DNA of 64,000 bases from Mangifera indica (GCF_011075055.1 NC_058152.1:7936001-8000000), one strand, 5' to 3'. Positions 36,376 to 48,260 are shown, numbered from the stretch's first letter. Notes: generated from the letters alone by a model not told the origin. Numbers and translations: made by a program.

Positions 36376-37900
36376 GTGGAAAAAGAGAGTTTTAATGGGA
36401 AGATGAGTGATATGAGAGCTGCTTTTATGGCTAAACAATATCCATTATTGTTAATTTACAAGGAAAGATTTTTATCTTTCACTAATGTGGATAATTCTCT
36501 TCCTAGTGTGTTTACTTCTCTTTTGCAGGAGTTTGAAGACATATTCCCTAAGGAGATTCCTAATGGATTACCTCTGATTCATAGGATCAGTATCAAATTA
36601 ACTTTATACCTAGAGCAGCGATACCCAATCAATCAACCTATAAAAGTAATCCCAAAGAGATAAAGAAGCTTTGAAGGCAAATGGAAGAGTTAATGAAGAA
36701 GGGATATGTAAGAGAAAACATGAGTCCATATGCCATACAAGTGATTCTAGTGCCTAAGAAGGGTGGGACATAGAGAATGTGCTTTGATTGTCAAGCCATC
36801 AACAAAATCACTGTAAAGTATCACTATCCCATACTTAGGTTAGATGATATGTTTGATGAGTTATATGGATCATGTATCTTTTTGAAAATTGATTTGAAAA
36901 ATGGGCATCATCAAATTAGGATGAAAAAGGGTGATGAATGGAAAACTACATTTAAAACTAAGCATTGATTATATGAATAGTTGGTAATGCCATTTGGGCT
37001 TACTAATGTGCCTAGTATGTTTGTGAGATTAATTAAGCATGTCTTATGTGCATTTATAGGCAGGTTTGTAGTCATTTATTTTGATGATATTCTCATTTAT
37101 AGTTGTAGTCTAGACAAACATATAGGACACGTGCGTGATGTTTTGCTTGCACTTAGGAAAGAAAGATTATTTGGTAATCTTAAGAAATGTTCCTTTTGCA
37201 CTAACCAAGTTGTGTTCCTAGGATTTGTGGTCTCATCTTAGGGGATTAAGGTAGATGAAAAGAAGGTTAAAGCTATCCGAGAGTGGCCAACGCCTACTTT
37301 TAAGATTGAGGTTAGAAGTTTTCATGGTTTAGCTAGTTTTTATAGGAGATTTATACAAGACTTTAGTACACTAGCGACACCATTAACTAAAGTTTTTAAA
37401 AAGAATGTAGGGATTAGATGGGGTAAGGAACAAAAGAGTGCATTTGCATTAATTAAGGATAAGTTAAGTTTTACACCTTTACTTGTTTTACCTGATTTTT
37501 CTAAACCATTTAAACTTGAGTGTGATGTTTTAGGCATAGGTATTATAGCTATTTTGGTGCAAGAAAATAGGTCTATAGTGTATTTCAGTGAAAAACTCAA
37601 TGGGCCTACTTTGAAGCCTACTTATGACAAAGAGTTATATACTTTAATGAGAACGTTAGAGATATGGCAGCATTACCTTTGGCCATGCAAGTTCGTCATC
37701 AGGACAGATCATGAGTCCCTAAAACATTTAAAGGGACAAAGTAAATTGAACTAGAGACTGCAAGGTAAGTTGAATATATCAAAACTTTTCCTTATGTGAT
37801 TCATTACAACATGCAAGGTGATTTAAATATATCGAAACTTTTCCTTATGTGATTCATTACATGCAAGGTAAGGAAAATTTGTGGCAGATGCGTTATCATG
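36376..37900 (+). pseudogene. Gypsy reverse transcriptase and RNase H, broken
   Basis: A lead-in at 36480-36660 (LLQEFEDIFPKEIPNGLP) is followed, after a frame change, by reverse transcriptase from about 36777: [42 protein letters not shown], and the catalytic box YFDDILIYS at about 37077-37103. RNase H reads [30 protein letters not shown] (37570-37660) and [10 protein letters not shown]. Near the RNase H end a ~50-bp segment is duplicated (37760-37869), which destroys the frame. Several stops are present. Confidence 0.85.
37760..37869 (+). repeat. Short tandem duplication inside RNase H
   Basis: Two imperfect copies (about 37760-37819 and 37820-37869) share ACTTTTCCTTATGTGATTCA. The family has one copy at this position. 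Copies differ by several bases and a 3-bp indel. Confidence 0.8.
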
Positions 37901-39150
37901 GAGGTATACTCTAATCTTGACTTTATATACTAAGTTACTTGGTTTTGAGTATATAAAGGATTTGTATATAAATGATTCTAAATTTTCTAGTATTTATGAA
38001 GCTTGTGAGGAAACTACATTTAGTAAGTTTTATAGGCATGATGGTAATTTATTTAAAAAAAATAGATTGTGTGTGCCTATGAGTTCCTTGCATGAATTAC
38101 TAGTAAGGGAAGCATATGGGGGTGGATTAATGGGTCATTTTGGTATAGCTAAGATTTTAGATGTACTATAAGAGCATTTCTTTTGGCCACATATGAAAGG
38201 AGATATAAAACGTATTTATACTCGTTGCATTAAGTGTATACAAGACAAGTCTAGAGTCTTATCCCATGTTTATATACACCTTTACCTATTCCTATTGTAC
38301 CTTAGGAGGATATTTCTATGGATTTTGTTTTAGGGTTACCTAGTTCTAGGAAGGGTAATGATTCGATTTTTGTCCTAGTTGATAGGTTTTCAAAAATGGC
38401 TCACTTTATTCTATGATGTAAAAACAATGATGCAACTTACATTATTGATTTGTTTTTTAGGGAGATCGTGCGTTTGTATGGAGTTCCAAAGAGTATTGTA
38501 TCCGATTATATTGCAAAAGTTCTTAACCTACTTTTGGAAGGCATTATGAGGTTAGTTAGGTACTAAACTACTGTTTTTTATAACATGTCACTTATAGATG
38601 AATAGACAAATAGAGGTAGTTAATAGAACTTTATCTTAGTTATTACATGTTGTATTAGAAAAGAACTTGAGAACTTGGGAAGATAGTTTGCCACATGTAG
38701 AATTTGCATATAATAAGGTTATGCATACATCTACTGGTTATGCACTCTTTGTCCACTTACACCTTTGGACTTGTTACCTTTACCTATTGAGGAACGTACT
38801 AGTTTAGATGGTAAAAGGAAAGAGGAGTCAATTTGACAGCTTCTTGAGAAAGTTAGGCAAAATATTAAGAAAAGAACTAAATGATATACCAAACAAGCTA
38901 ACAAATGAAGGCACAAGGTGGTGTTCTAACCAGGTGATTGGGTTTGGGTGCACATGCAAAAAGAATGGTTTCCATCCCAATGGAAATCTAAGTCACACTC
39001 GAAGAGAGATGATCCATTTCAAGTCTTTGAGCGTATCAATGATAATGCCCACATATTAGATCTTCTGGGTGAATATAATATAAGTACTACTTTTAATGTT
39101 TCTGGCCTATCTCCTTTAGATGATACATATTTGAAGGCAAATGCTTCTCA
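37881..39150 (+). pseudogene. Gypsy integrase and C-terminal tail, broken
   Basis: ADALSW near 37883 closes RNase H, and [24 protein letters not shown] (38096-38170) opens the integrase zinc-binding region. The core shows [30 protein letters not shown] near 38320-38415 and FFREIVRLYGVPKSIVSD near 38455-38510. The tail reads PLTPLDLLPLPIEERTSLDG near 38752-38810 and INDNAHILDLLGEYNISTTFNVSGLSPLD (39035-39120). Frameshifts and stops are frequent after 38170. The tail runs to within 40 bp of the 3' LTR, as in CRM-like elements. No chromodomain is visible. Confidence 0.82.
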
Positions 39151-39161
39151 AGAGGGGGGAA
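39151..39161 (+). other. Polypurine tract of the chromovirus-like element
   Basis: AGAGGGGGGAA, directly before the 3' LTR. Confidence 0.8.
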
Positions 39162-39405
39162 TAATAGAGGCATCATATTTTTTTATCGTGAAAGGATCTT
39201 TTGGCCAACTTTGCATACTATTACATTACCAATCTTTGAACTTATCAAGATTCATCTTGTGGCGTTCACCATTACGATACCGAGATTCGTTCGATTCTAT
39301 ATTGATTTAGGTTAAGGTTCATTTTAGTAATGAAACTAAATCAATCATGGGGAAAATATCTTCTTGAATGTTGGGTTTTATGTCAAATTATCAGGGTTCA
39401 TGTCA
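39162..39405 (+). repeat. 3' LTR with large internal deletion
   Basis: Only 244 bp remain: the first ~15 bp of the LTR, then a jump to the last ~230 bp. Compared with the 5' LTR about 540 bp are absent. It ends GTTCATGTCA and is followed by the TAAAG duplication. Confidence 0.82.
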
Positions 39406-39410
39406 TAAAG

Positions 39411-40171
39411 AAAAAAGATGATGGAGTACACAGAGAGGAAGAAAGAAGAAAGGATAAAGAGGATTGAAGAAGAAGAAAAATGAGAAGAATGAAGGGGAAA
39501 GAGAAGAATGAAGCTAGAAAGGAAAAAAGAAAAAAAAGACAAAGCCACATTTTCCTTACTTACTGGTTGTTACTTAGAAATTATTTTTACTTTGGCTTAT
39601 TTTTTGTTTCTATTCAATCACTTTTATATCCTTTTATATTATAATAATACTATACATATCTACTTTAAGCACACAAATGGATACACACTTATATGTGTCA
39701 TAATGTGATTAAGTATTAATTTATCCTTAATTCAAAATCATCTAATCATATAATGATATGTATCATGTGTGTATCATTTGTTTACTAAAAGTGGGTATAT
39801 ATAGTTTTATTGTTTATATTAATAAAGTTAACATTTAATAGAAAAAAAAACACATGATAAAAGGTGGAAAATGTCATTTTTAAAGTTCAAGGTTGAGAAC
39901 CATCTTTAGACAAACATAGGTGGTAAATAGTTGTTTTGCTTTTTACTTTTCATTAAAATACAACGTATTCCATTATGCTTAAGGCGTTAGGGGTGATGCC
40001 CTAGAGCCAATCCCCATGATAATATAAGTTCATTGATAAAGGTTATAGTTTGTAATTTCTTGTGGTATTCAATCTTTATGTCTAAAAAATAACACAATAT
40101 GTCTATAATTATAATTATACATAAATCTTTAATTTGGAAATGTGGCAGAAATAACATCCAAATGTGATTAT
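39411..40171. other. Spacer with a purine-rich tract
   Basis: The plus strand at about 39411-39540 is almost pure A and G. The rest is AT-rich. A phrase GTGATGCCCTAGAGCCAAT near 39993-40011 resembles the start of Copia LTRs in plus orientation, but I cannot trace an element from it. Confidence 0.45.
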
Positions 40172-40172
40172 A

Positions 40173-40214
<42 letters not shown>
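40172..40214. repeat. Compound (TA)n(TG)n microsatellite
   Basis: About 7 TA units followed by about 14 TG units, ending at 40214. Confidence 0.95.
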
Positions 40215-40216
<2 letters not shown>

Positions 40217-40725
40217 TATTACTTATCGGTCCACTTTATGATTTCTCTTTAATCTTTATATTTCAAAAAAATTGGGGAAATCCCACAAACTTCAAATGAA
40301 ATTAATAATTTTCAATGAGGTCTATGCATTTCACTAATAATCTTGAGATATATAAAAGAAATGCTTATACAATTGTCATACTCAAAGAAAACCTTATTCT
40401 TCAGTACATGTTGTATAAAATAATATACACAAATTTATGTGCATATATTTAATATATTTATATCAATCAATGAACATCATGCAAGAAATATGTATGAATG
40501 TTTAATCACAATAAACTTTATTAAGGTAACAAGAAATACATTAATGATGCCTCTCACTAACTTAGAATATCAAAAGACTCTAAGATACCTATATTTTCTA
40601 AATGTTGTTTAAAAATAATGGGTCTTAGTCCTTTAGTTAGGGGATTAGTCATATGGAGTCTATACAATAATGTTACCTTTCTTTAGTAAGTCCCTAACTG
40701 TCAAATATTTTATTTTCATATATTT

Positions 40726-41535
40726 TTATTTATAGATAATTTTGTTATTCTTAGAAAAGAATATAACTGCATTATTATCACAATAAATCATTAAAGGCCT
40801 TATGATGGAACCAACTACATAAAGCTTAGCAATAAAATTCTTCAACCAAATTACTTGTATGGTTGCTCCATAATGAGCAACAAACTCTATATACATGGTT
40901 AAAAATGCTATCAAAGTTTATTTTGTACTTGTCCATGATATAGCCCTACCAGCAACCAGAAAATGAATTCTGAAATGGACTTGTAATCATCCATACAACT
41001 ACCAAAGTTTGAATCAGAATACCCTACTATTTCAAGATTCTTAACCCTTTTATATACTAGTTTAAAGTCTTTTGTCCTATGTAAATATCTCATGACCATT
41101 TTGGCTATAATATAGTGATCAATTCCTAAATTAGAAAGATAACAACCAACACATTCACAATGAATGCAATGTTCAACCGAGTACAAACTTAAGCATACAT
41201 CAAGCTCCCAATTGCACTAGCAAAAGGAACATGAGACATAAATGCCCTTTCCACATCATTCTAAGGACAGTTTCACCATATATACCTCACCACCCTTACA
41301 AAACCTCTTAAGCACTCATTCAATATAAGACTTTTGTGATAATTCTTGTAACTTGTGATCTCTATCATGGTAAATCTCAATACTAATGACAAAATATGCT
41401 TCTTCGAGGTCTTTTATATCAAAAGCCTTTGATAAAAATTGTTTTGACTTATAAAGCAAATTACCATCATTGTTGGCCAACAAAATATCATTAATATAAA
41501 AGATAGTTCTACAAGGTCTTTCATATCATTGCTCC
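40726..41535 (-). pseudogene. Copia RNase H and end of reverse transcriptase
   Basis: RNase H pieces read VMRYLHRTKDFKLVYKRVKN, LEIVGYSDSNFGSCMDDYKS (about 41000-41100) and IVWLKNFIAKL-like text with MIYCDNNAVIFFSKN (40740-40850). Upstream on the minus strand a NDILLANN segment near 41470-41500 is the YVDD region with a changed first Asp. Frames are interrupted by stops. Confidence 0.78.
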
Positions 41536-42549
41536 CTTTCATTTTTTTTCAAGTTCACTAGTTTTTGTCTCTCTTACTTTTCAACTCTATCTGGTTCCCT
41601 TAGTTTGAATTAGGTGGTTGGTTATCCTTGGTGACTATTTCCAGTTGTTGATATCGGTCATCTAAGTGGTCTTTTTTTAGTGATTTGGGTCTAAGTGGTC
41701 TCTTTATTGGTTATATCCTGCTTTAAGGTGTTTTTAGTTCTTCTCTGGTTTTATGTTTGTTCTTTTGTTTCATGTAAATTTTTTTTCCTTGAGGTTTAGG
41801 TGCTTGAGATTTCATCAATGTCTGGTTCTCGGCAATGCCAGTTTTTTGTTAGTTTGTGATGACCTTCTTAATTGATCCTTCTCTGTCTAGTTTTACACTT
41901 ATGGACTTAGGCATTACCCTTATGAAGACTGGTATGGGTTTTAAGGCTATTAGGGTTTATTTTAGGAGTGTACCTTAAAGCAAGCTTTTTGGGAGTAAGG
42001 TTTCTTATTCTTCTTTTGAATATTTCCCTCCTTTTCTATGCTCATCTATTTGAAAGGATATGATCAAGCCATTAGGTGAGATTATGGAGTATAGAACAAA
42101 AAGGTGGTAATCTTGTTTTATATGGTTTTTTTCTTGGGAAAGAAACCTCTATTTTTTATTATGAAAAAATTTATGGATTGAATGTGATCAAATCTCAGGC
42201 TTTGTGATATTACCTTAAATAACCAAGCCACGTTTTTATTTAAGGTTAAAGAAAGTAGTGATATGTTAAACTTCATTTATGTTTAGCTAAAAGGACTATA
42301 TTCGATGAAAGAGCTAAGATGCGTGAAGAGATAGAAGTATCTAAAGCTTTGTAAAGTGGTTCTTGCTAGGTATGAGTGATTTTGGCTAATTTATCTCCTA
42401 AGGGAATACTCATATTATAAGAGGGTAGGTGTGTGAATTTACAATGGATGGTATTTCCCCACAAGTCATTCTACTTAAAAAATCCAACAAAGCGAATAAG
42501 CGACAAGCTAAGAAAAGCCAAAGGAAGATGACTCTAGCCTCTTCCAATG

Positions 42550-43440
42550 TTAAATTTCGGAGCTTGGAATATAAGGGGACTCAATGATCTATTTAAATAG
42601 AAGGAGATTAGACTTTTCATTTCGTAAAATAAACTTGATTTAGTTACAATTTTTGAAACTAAGTTAAAGTAATATTGACAAGATAAGTAGATATACTTTT
42701 AGTTTTTAGGGATTTATAAATATAATGATTTGAACCCAAGAGGGCATAATTTGGGGCAAAGCTAAAGTTAAGTTCAATATTTTTGAAATAAAAGAGCAAG
42801 TGATCCACTATGAAGTAATATAGGTGATTGACTATTCTATGACCTTTGTTTCTTCTCTTTATAGATCTAATAACTATATGAAGAGAAGATCTCTTTGGGA
42901 TGATATCATGAGAGTTAAATCTTTTGTTGAAAGGAACCCTTGGGTGGTGCTTGGTGACTTTAATGAGATTAGAAGAAAAGAAGAAAAGCTTAAGAGGACG
43001 GATAGATGATATTCTTATGAGAATGATTTGAACAATTGCTACAACATAGCTCTACTAAAAGATCTAAGATATTTTGGGTCATTTTACATGTGGAGCAATA
43101 TGAGTGATAATATGAGACATATTACTTATAAGCTTTACATGATCCTTATTAATAAAACTTGGCTTGATATGTTTCCCAACTCTATGGGAATCTTCAATGT
43201 AAATGGTCTCTCTGATCATAGCCCTAACAATATGTTAAGTGGGAATAATGTGGTAAAGAGAAAATGCCTATTTAATTTTTTCAATTACTTGGCCAACCAT
43301 GAGAAGTTCATTCCTCTAGTGAAAAAGGCTTGGGATGAAAAAGTGTTAGGCAATTCGATGTTTAGATTGGTCATAAAGCTCAAGCATGTGAAACAAAGGC
43401 TTAAAGACCTTAATAAAAAGGAATTTTGGTGTATTTAAGA
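42550..43440 (+). pseudogene. LINE apurinic/apyrimidinic-type endonuclease, decayed
   Basis: Starts near NFGAWNIRGLNDL (about 42551-42590), where the family has its WN.RGL motif. Then LDLVTIFETKLK (Glu of the active site), MTFVSSLYRSN, PWVVLGDFNEIR (about 42938-42975), FGSFYMWSN and LSDHSPNN (about 43207-43230). These are the endonuclease, GDFN and SDH blocks in the correct order. Several stops lie between 42590 and 42820, and there is a shift near 43007. It would nick target DNA to prime reverse transcription. Confidence 0.85.
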
Positions 43441-43699
43441 GGTTAAACCTTAAGATTGCCAAATCTAAATTACTCACAAACCCTCTTAATGCTAACCTTA
43501 TGGAAGACAAAAGATGTTTGGCAAATAAGTATTATAGGATTAGTTGGATTAAAAAGTCCTTTATGAGGCAGAAATCCTTGATTTTTTAGCTTAAAGACAG
43601 AGATCAAAACATGAGATATTTCTACAATTGTGTCAAAGGGAGGTAGAGTAGAAATGCCATTAAAGCTCTCTTCATTAAAGATGGTTTCTTTACTTTTGA

Positions 43700-45720
43700 T
43701 AAATAGCACATCAATGTGAAGTTAGTGAATTATTTCAAAAAGATTCTTAAAGGCCCTTATGATGGTAAATTGATAAAAGTTTGGATAACTTGAGTGACCA
43801 CAAAGTTCTAAGAGATGGCTTTTGACATTATCATGAAAGTGATCAGTAAGGAAATTAAGTAGACTTTTTTTATATGGACGGGAATAAAGTTCTAGGGTCG
43901 ACTGGTTTTAACATCTATTTTTGTAAGAAAGCTTGAGAGGTTATGGGAAATAATGTGATCAAGGTTATTCAATACTTCTTAATTACTAGATCCTTCTTGA
44001 GAGAAATGAATTATACTATTATTACTTTTGTCCTGAAGTGTAAAAAACTATCAAGCTGTAAAGACTATAAGTCTACTTCATATTACATATTATCTACAAA
44101 TGTATAATTAAAATCATGGCCAATAGATTGAAAACCATCATTCTTGGGTTCATAAAAAAATATAGGTTATTTTTGTTCAATGAGAAGAATCAGGGATAAT
44201 AATCTCATGTGTAATAAACTATTCAACAAATAACATAAGAAAATGCCCAGTAGAAAGAGGTATGCTATCAAGGATAATTTAATGAAAACTTATGGTGAAT
44301 TTGAATTTCATTAGAAAAGTCCTTAGGATTGCATCCTATGTTTATTAATTAGGTAAATGAATGTATCATTTCCCTTTCTTTTTCTCTAAGTATTAATAGA
44401 GAGCTTGTGGGTTTCTTCAATAGCACTAGCGACCTTAGACAAAGGGATCTTGTTTCCCTTTATCTTTTTGTAATCACCATAGAGGTTTTTTTCTCACATC
44501 CTTGAATATATAACAACTAAAAATGAGTTTAAGTACCATTGGAAGTGTACGAAAAGCAAAATCACTCACCTTTATTTTGCAGATAATCTTCTTATTTTCT
44601 ATAAGGCCAAGGTAAATTTTGTTTAGCTTGTTGAAAAGGCCTCGGATAGATTTCAAAGGTAGTTAGGGTTGTGAGCTAATAATTCTAAAAGTAATTTCTT
44701 CCTCTCTAGGATTACTTACAATGTAAAAATTGTCATTAAAGATATTTTGCTTTTTAAGAAGGGTTTCATTCTTTTCAAGTACCTTCGTGTCCCCATAGTC
44801 TCTATAATGCTTTCCTTACTTGATTGTAACCCTTTAATCAACACAATCTTGGCTAGTAATACATCCTAAAAGAGCAAGTTTCTCCCATATGTTGGGAAAT
44901 TGATGCTTATCAAAATTATTCTTTTTAGTATTCAAGTCTATTAAAGTTCTCATTTCCTTCTTCCTTCTAAGTTACATTTAATCATTAATGTCAAGCTTAA
45001 AAGCTTCTTTTTGGGCGGGAGTGGACCTTAATGATAATAAGGCAAAATTGGCTTGGGATGATATATGCTTGTCTAAAAAGGAAAGAGGTTTGGGGATTTT
45101 GAAAAGCAAAGATTGGAACAAAGCTACGATGGGCAAACATATTTGGGATATTTGTTAGAACTTGGTTAACTCTATTTAAGTTAACTAGATCTATATCAAC
45201 AGTTTAAAAGGTAAGAGTTTCTAAGATATCAAAGTTGTTAATGATAGTCCTTGGTGGTGGAAAAAAGTTGCTTCACATAAAAGGCGATATGAAAAGGAAA
45301 ATTAAGTACTACGTTGGGAATGAGGAGAACACATTTATCTAGATAGATTATTGGCACCATAATGGTTCTCTTCTTGATGGGTACGATAATAGTATAATTC
45401 ATGATTTTGGCCTTGATAGAAATGTTAAGGTGAATGAGATAATTGATAAGGAAACTTGGAACTGGCCTGTATCAAACTCTAATTAGTTGATTGAGATCAA
45501 AGCACAAGTGAATGGCAATCTTTCAAGAGGAAATGATTCAATCTTGTGGAGCTACTATCTATGCCTTTTGGAGAGAAAGAAATAACATAATTTTTGCTAG
45601 AGGTAGTCAAACTAAAGAAAGGATTATTGAAAATGTCAAGAGAATAGTGCAAGAGAAGAATGCAAAGCTTTCTAAGATTGGTCTAACTACTAGCAATGTG
45701 TTAATAGTTATGAGATGAAG
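43700..45720 (+). pseudogene. LINE reverse transcriptase and zinc-finger tail, decayed
   Basis: Recognisable text includes FYKKAWEVMGNNVIKVIQYF (near 43920-43980), TFVLKCKKLSSCKDYKSTS, the catalytic region THLYFADNLLIF (about 44566-44602; FADN where the family usually has FADD) and FLSRITYNVKIVIKDIL. A C-terminal piece at 45512-45718 (SCGATIYAFWRERNNIIFARG) matches the zf-RVT end of plant L1 elements. Many stops. Confidence 0.78.
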
Positions 45721-46599
45721 ATTACCTATGTGCATCTTTAAACATAACTTGTAAGCTTTTTCCTTTGGATGATTGTGTTGGGTCGCATGCTTTTTCCTTT
45801 AACCGTTGTTCTCTTTTGTAGGTATTGCCCTGCTATTTTGTTTTTTTCTCTACCAGTGTTATGTTCTATTATTTCTTTTTGTTGTAGTTTCAAGCCTAAC
45901 TTTCTAACCTTATTTATGTCCCCGAGTTATCCTTTGCCCTTTCTTTACTTTTTGCCTAATTTGTTATGCCTCTCCTTGTTTGTGCATATGGATTATGATG
46001 AAGCCTTGCCTTACTATCTTTCATTCAACTTGCAACTACTTGATTCCTTTTTTGTTGCCCTCAATCTGGTTTTCTTGGTTACATTGCTTACTTTCAATCA
46101 CCTTGGACTAGACTTATGTTTTTTACCCTAACAATTTCTTCTGGTTTATCGAGTTGTCTTTTCCTCCTCAATTGCATATTTCTATTGTGTTTTATAGGCT
46201 ACCTTTTGTTTTAATTCAACTGTTTAGATTTTTCTATTTCTATTGATGATCACTGTTGCTTGATGGTAACATTTCTTCTTGTTTCTGTCTTATACATTAC
46301 CTTTTAAAGCTCTTATGCTCTATTTGTGTTTCTAGTTGGTATGAGTGTTTCCTTCTCTTGGTGGCAACATGTTTTGTTTTTGTTGTTTCTTGTTGTTTTG
46401 TTTGGTTTCTTGTTTGATTGTTATTTTTTGGTGCCTTTTGTTGGGTTGTTTTTTGGTTTGTTTAGTTTGTTCTAGTTTGTCTATTTCATAGTTTTTTTTA
46501 CTAACCTTTTATGGGTTTGATCGAGGTTTGGTTGTCTTTGAGTCCTTCTTTGAATGTCTTTTGTTTTCATAATATATATATGTTTACTTACAAAAAAAA

Positions 46600-48260
46600 A
46601 TTTGTTTTCAACAAACCTATACAAAGTTATTACCTCATTAAATTTCAAATACCACTGTCAAGAAGCTTGTTTCAAACTATATATAGACTTCTTTAGTCTG
46701 CATATCATATGTCTTTTTCTTCCAACTTCAAAACCTTTTGGCCGCCTCATATAGATTTCTTCATAAAGATTTCTATTCAGAAACGTTGTCTTCACATCCA
46801 CATGGTAAAGCTCTAAATCAAAATGAGCCACCAAAGTCATAGTAATTCTGAATGAATCCTTAGTAGACACAGGAAAAAAAGTTTCATTGAAGTCCATACC
46901 TTTTCTTTGGGTAAAACTTTTAGCAACCAATATGGCTTTAGAGTCTTTCTTAGTTTTGAAAACCTATTTACAACCAATGGGTCTAACCCCATTAACAAAC
47001 TTTACAAGATTTTATACACTATTGTTTCTCATAAACTACATGTCTTCCTTTATAGCCTTAAACCATTTATCTTACCATAGGCAAGAAATGGCTTCTTTAA
47101 AATTCACAAGATCTACAATCAGACCAATATCATAATCAAATTTACCAAGATAGACATAATAATTATCAGGGATAACTAGTCATCTTTGTCAAAATCTTCT
47201 TCTATCTAGAATTTCATTTGTAAGTTTATCATGTATAGTATCTGACATATACAACTATGCTAATGAGGGATCTAAAATAGTATGATCAGTAGTGGCTTCA
47301 TTTTGAATATACTCATGTTCTATAGGATTCTCTAAAACCTATTGTCTGGGTTTCTTAACAAAAGTAGGTAAAATACCACTATATATATCGGTCAATAGCT
47401 CTAATCCAGATGAACTTTCAAATTTCTTTAAAAGTTTAGAGCTACTTCCTTCTATTGAATCTAGCTTAAGAAATTTAGTTATCATTGACACAACCATTCA
47501 AGTGCTGAAAGAAAGGTAATAAAATCTATATCCTTTAGAATATTCAAGGTAACAATGAAGTATTCCCGAACAGTCCTAAGATCCAATTTCTTCTCATTAG
47601 GATTATAAATTCTTACTTCAATTGGACAACCCTAAACTCGAACATATCTCAAACTAGGTTTTCTTTTGGTCAAAAGCTCAAAAGAAGTCTTGGGTATTGA
47701 TTTTAAAGGAAACCTATTTAGAATGTATAATACAATCTTGATAGTTTCACCTCATAAACACTCTACCAAATTAGACTTGCATATCATGCTTCTCATCATA
47801 TCTTTAAAAGTGCGATTACGCCTTTCAGCTACACATCTGGTAATCAAGTCATAAACAATCCAATCCACTCTTATAGTATTGTAAACTGTTTCAACCTAAG
47901 TGAACTTTGTAGGAAAAGAATTTATGGTATAATAAACAATATAATTGTCATTAATAAGAATGTTATCATTATTCAATTTTGATTACATCCCTACAATCTT
48001 TAAAATAAATTCTTAAACCTCTGTAGAACTTTCATAACTTGAAGTCATCAAGTAGGTAACTAAAGCATGATCAAAAACCTGATATCTTTGTCTAATGATA
48101 TTAAGAAAATCTCTAGTATTTGTAGACTATGACAGACTATTCAATAGATACTCAACAATGGTCCTATTCAAAGCAATATTATGGAGCTTGTTAGATCTTT
48201 CCCATTTGGCACAATATTTTTTCTCAACTGTGGAACTTTTATAAGTGGGTTTAGAAGGTT
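46600..48260 (-). pseudogene. Copia gag, integrase end and start of reverse transcriptase
   Basis: Minus-strand order from the right: gag (WERSNKLHNIALNRTIVEYL near 48200, YEVFDHALVTYLMTS-like text), then at about 47830-47530 RRNRTFKDMMRSMICKSN, KIVLYILNRFPLKS and SFELLTKRKPSLRYVRV from the integrase C-terminus. Then IGCKWVFKTKKDSKAILVAKSF and (46930-46658) RKGMDFNETFFPVSTKDSFR and LYHVDVKTTFLNRNLYEEIY from reverse transcriptase. The integrase core is missing between gag and this piece, so a large internal deletion happened. Confidence 0.8.

Larger units (their letters stand above)
32475..39405 (+). mobile_element. Chromovirus-like Ty3/Gypsy retrotransposon
   Basis: The 5' LTR (32475-33262) and 3' LTR (39162-39405) are flanked by a perfect TAAAG duplication (32470-32474 and 39406-39410). 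The order is tRNA-iMet primer site, A-rich leader, gag-protease, reverse transcriptase, RNase H and integrase, ending with an RINDNA..LDLLGEYN segment just before the polypurine tract. The wording of gag, protease and the integrase end resembles plant chromoviruses, perhaps of the CRM (centromeric) clade. I see no chromodomain. Clade placement is tentative. All frames are broken and the 3' LTR is mostly deleted. Confidence 0.87.
41545..46598 (+). mobile_element. L1-type LINE (non-LTR retrotransposon)
   Basis: Plus-strand endonuclease (42550-43440), reverse transcriptase (about 43900-44900) and a zf-RVT-like tail (about 45150-45720) are followed by a T/G-rich 3' UTR. A 9-bp poly(A) closes the element at 46590-46598, after TTTACTTAC. 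It interrupts the Copia reverse transcriptase: the text QWYLKFNEVITLYRFVENK lies just right of the poly(A) and DILLANN just left of the 5' end. The 5' limit is approximate. A possible short duplication is TTTTTTTCAA near 41542-41551 versus TTTGTTTTCAA after the tail. ORF1 is not recognisable. Confidence 0.82.

Noticed and set aside
39985..40560. Plus-strand Copia LTR beginning GTGATGCCCTAGAGCCAAT
   Set aside because: Only the opening phrase is LTR-like. No primer site follows, no partner is found, and the next coding text is on the opposite strand.
45769..46131. 120-residue hydrophobic plus-strand frame
   Set aside because: It lies in the T-rich 3' UTR of the LINE, and its composition explains the hydrophobicity.
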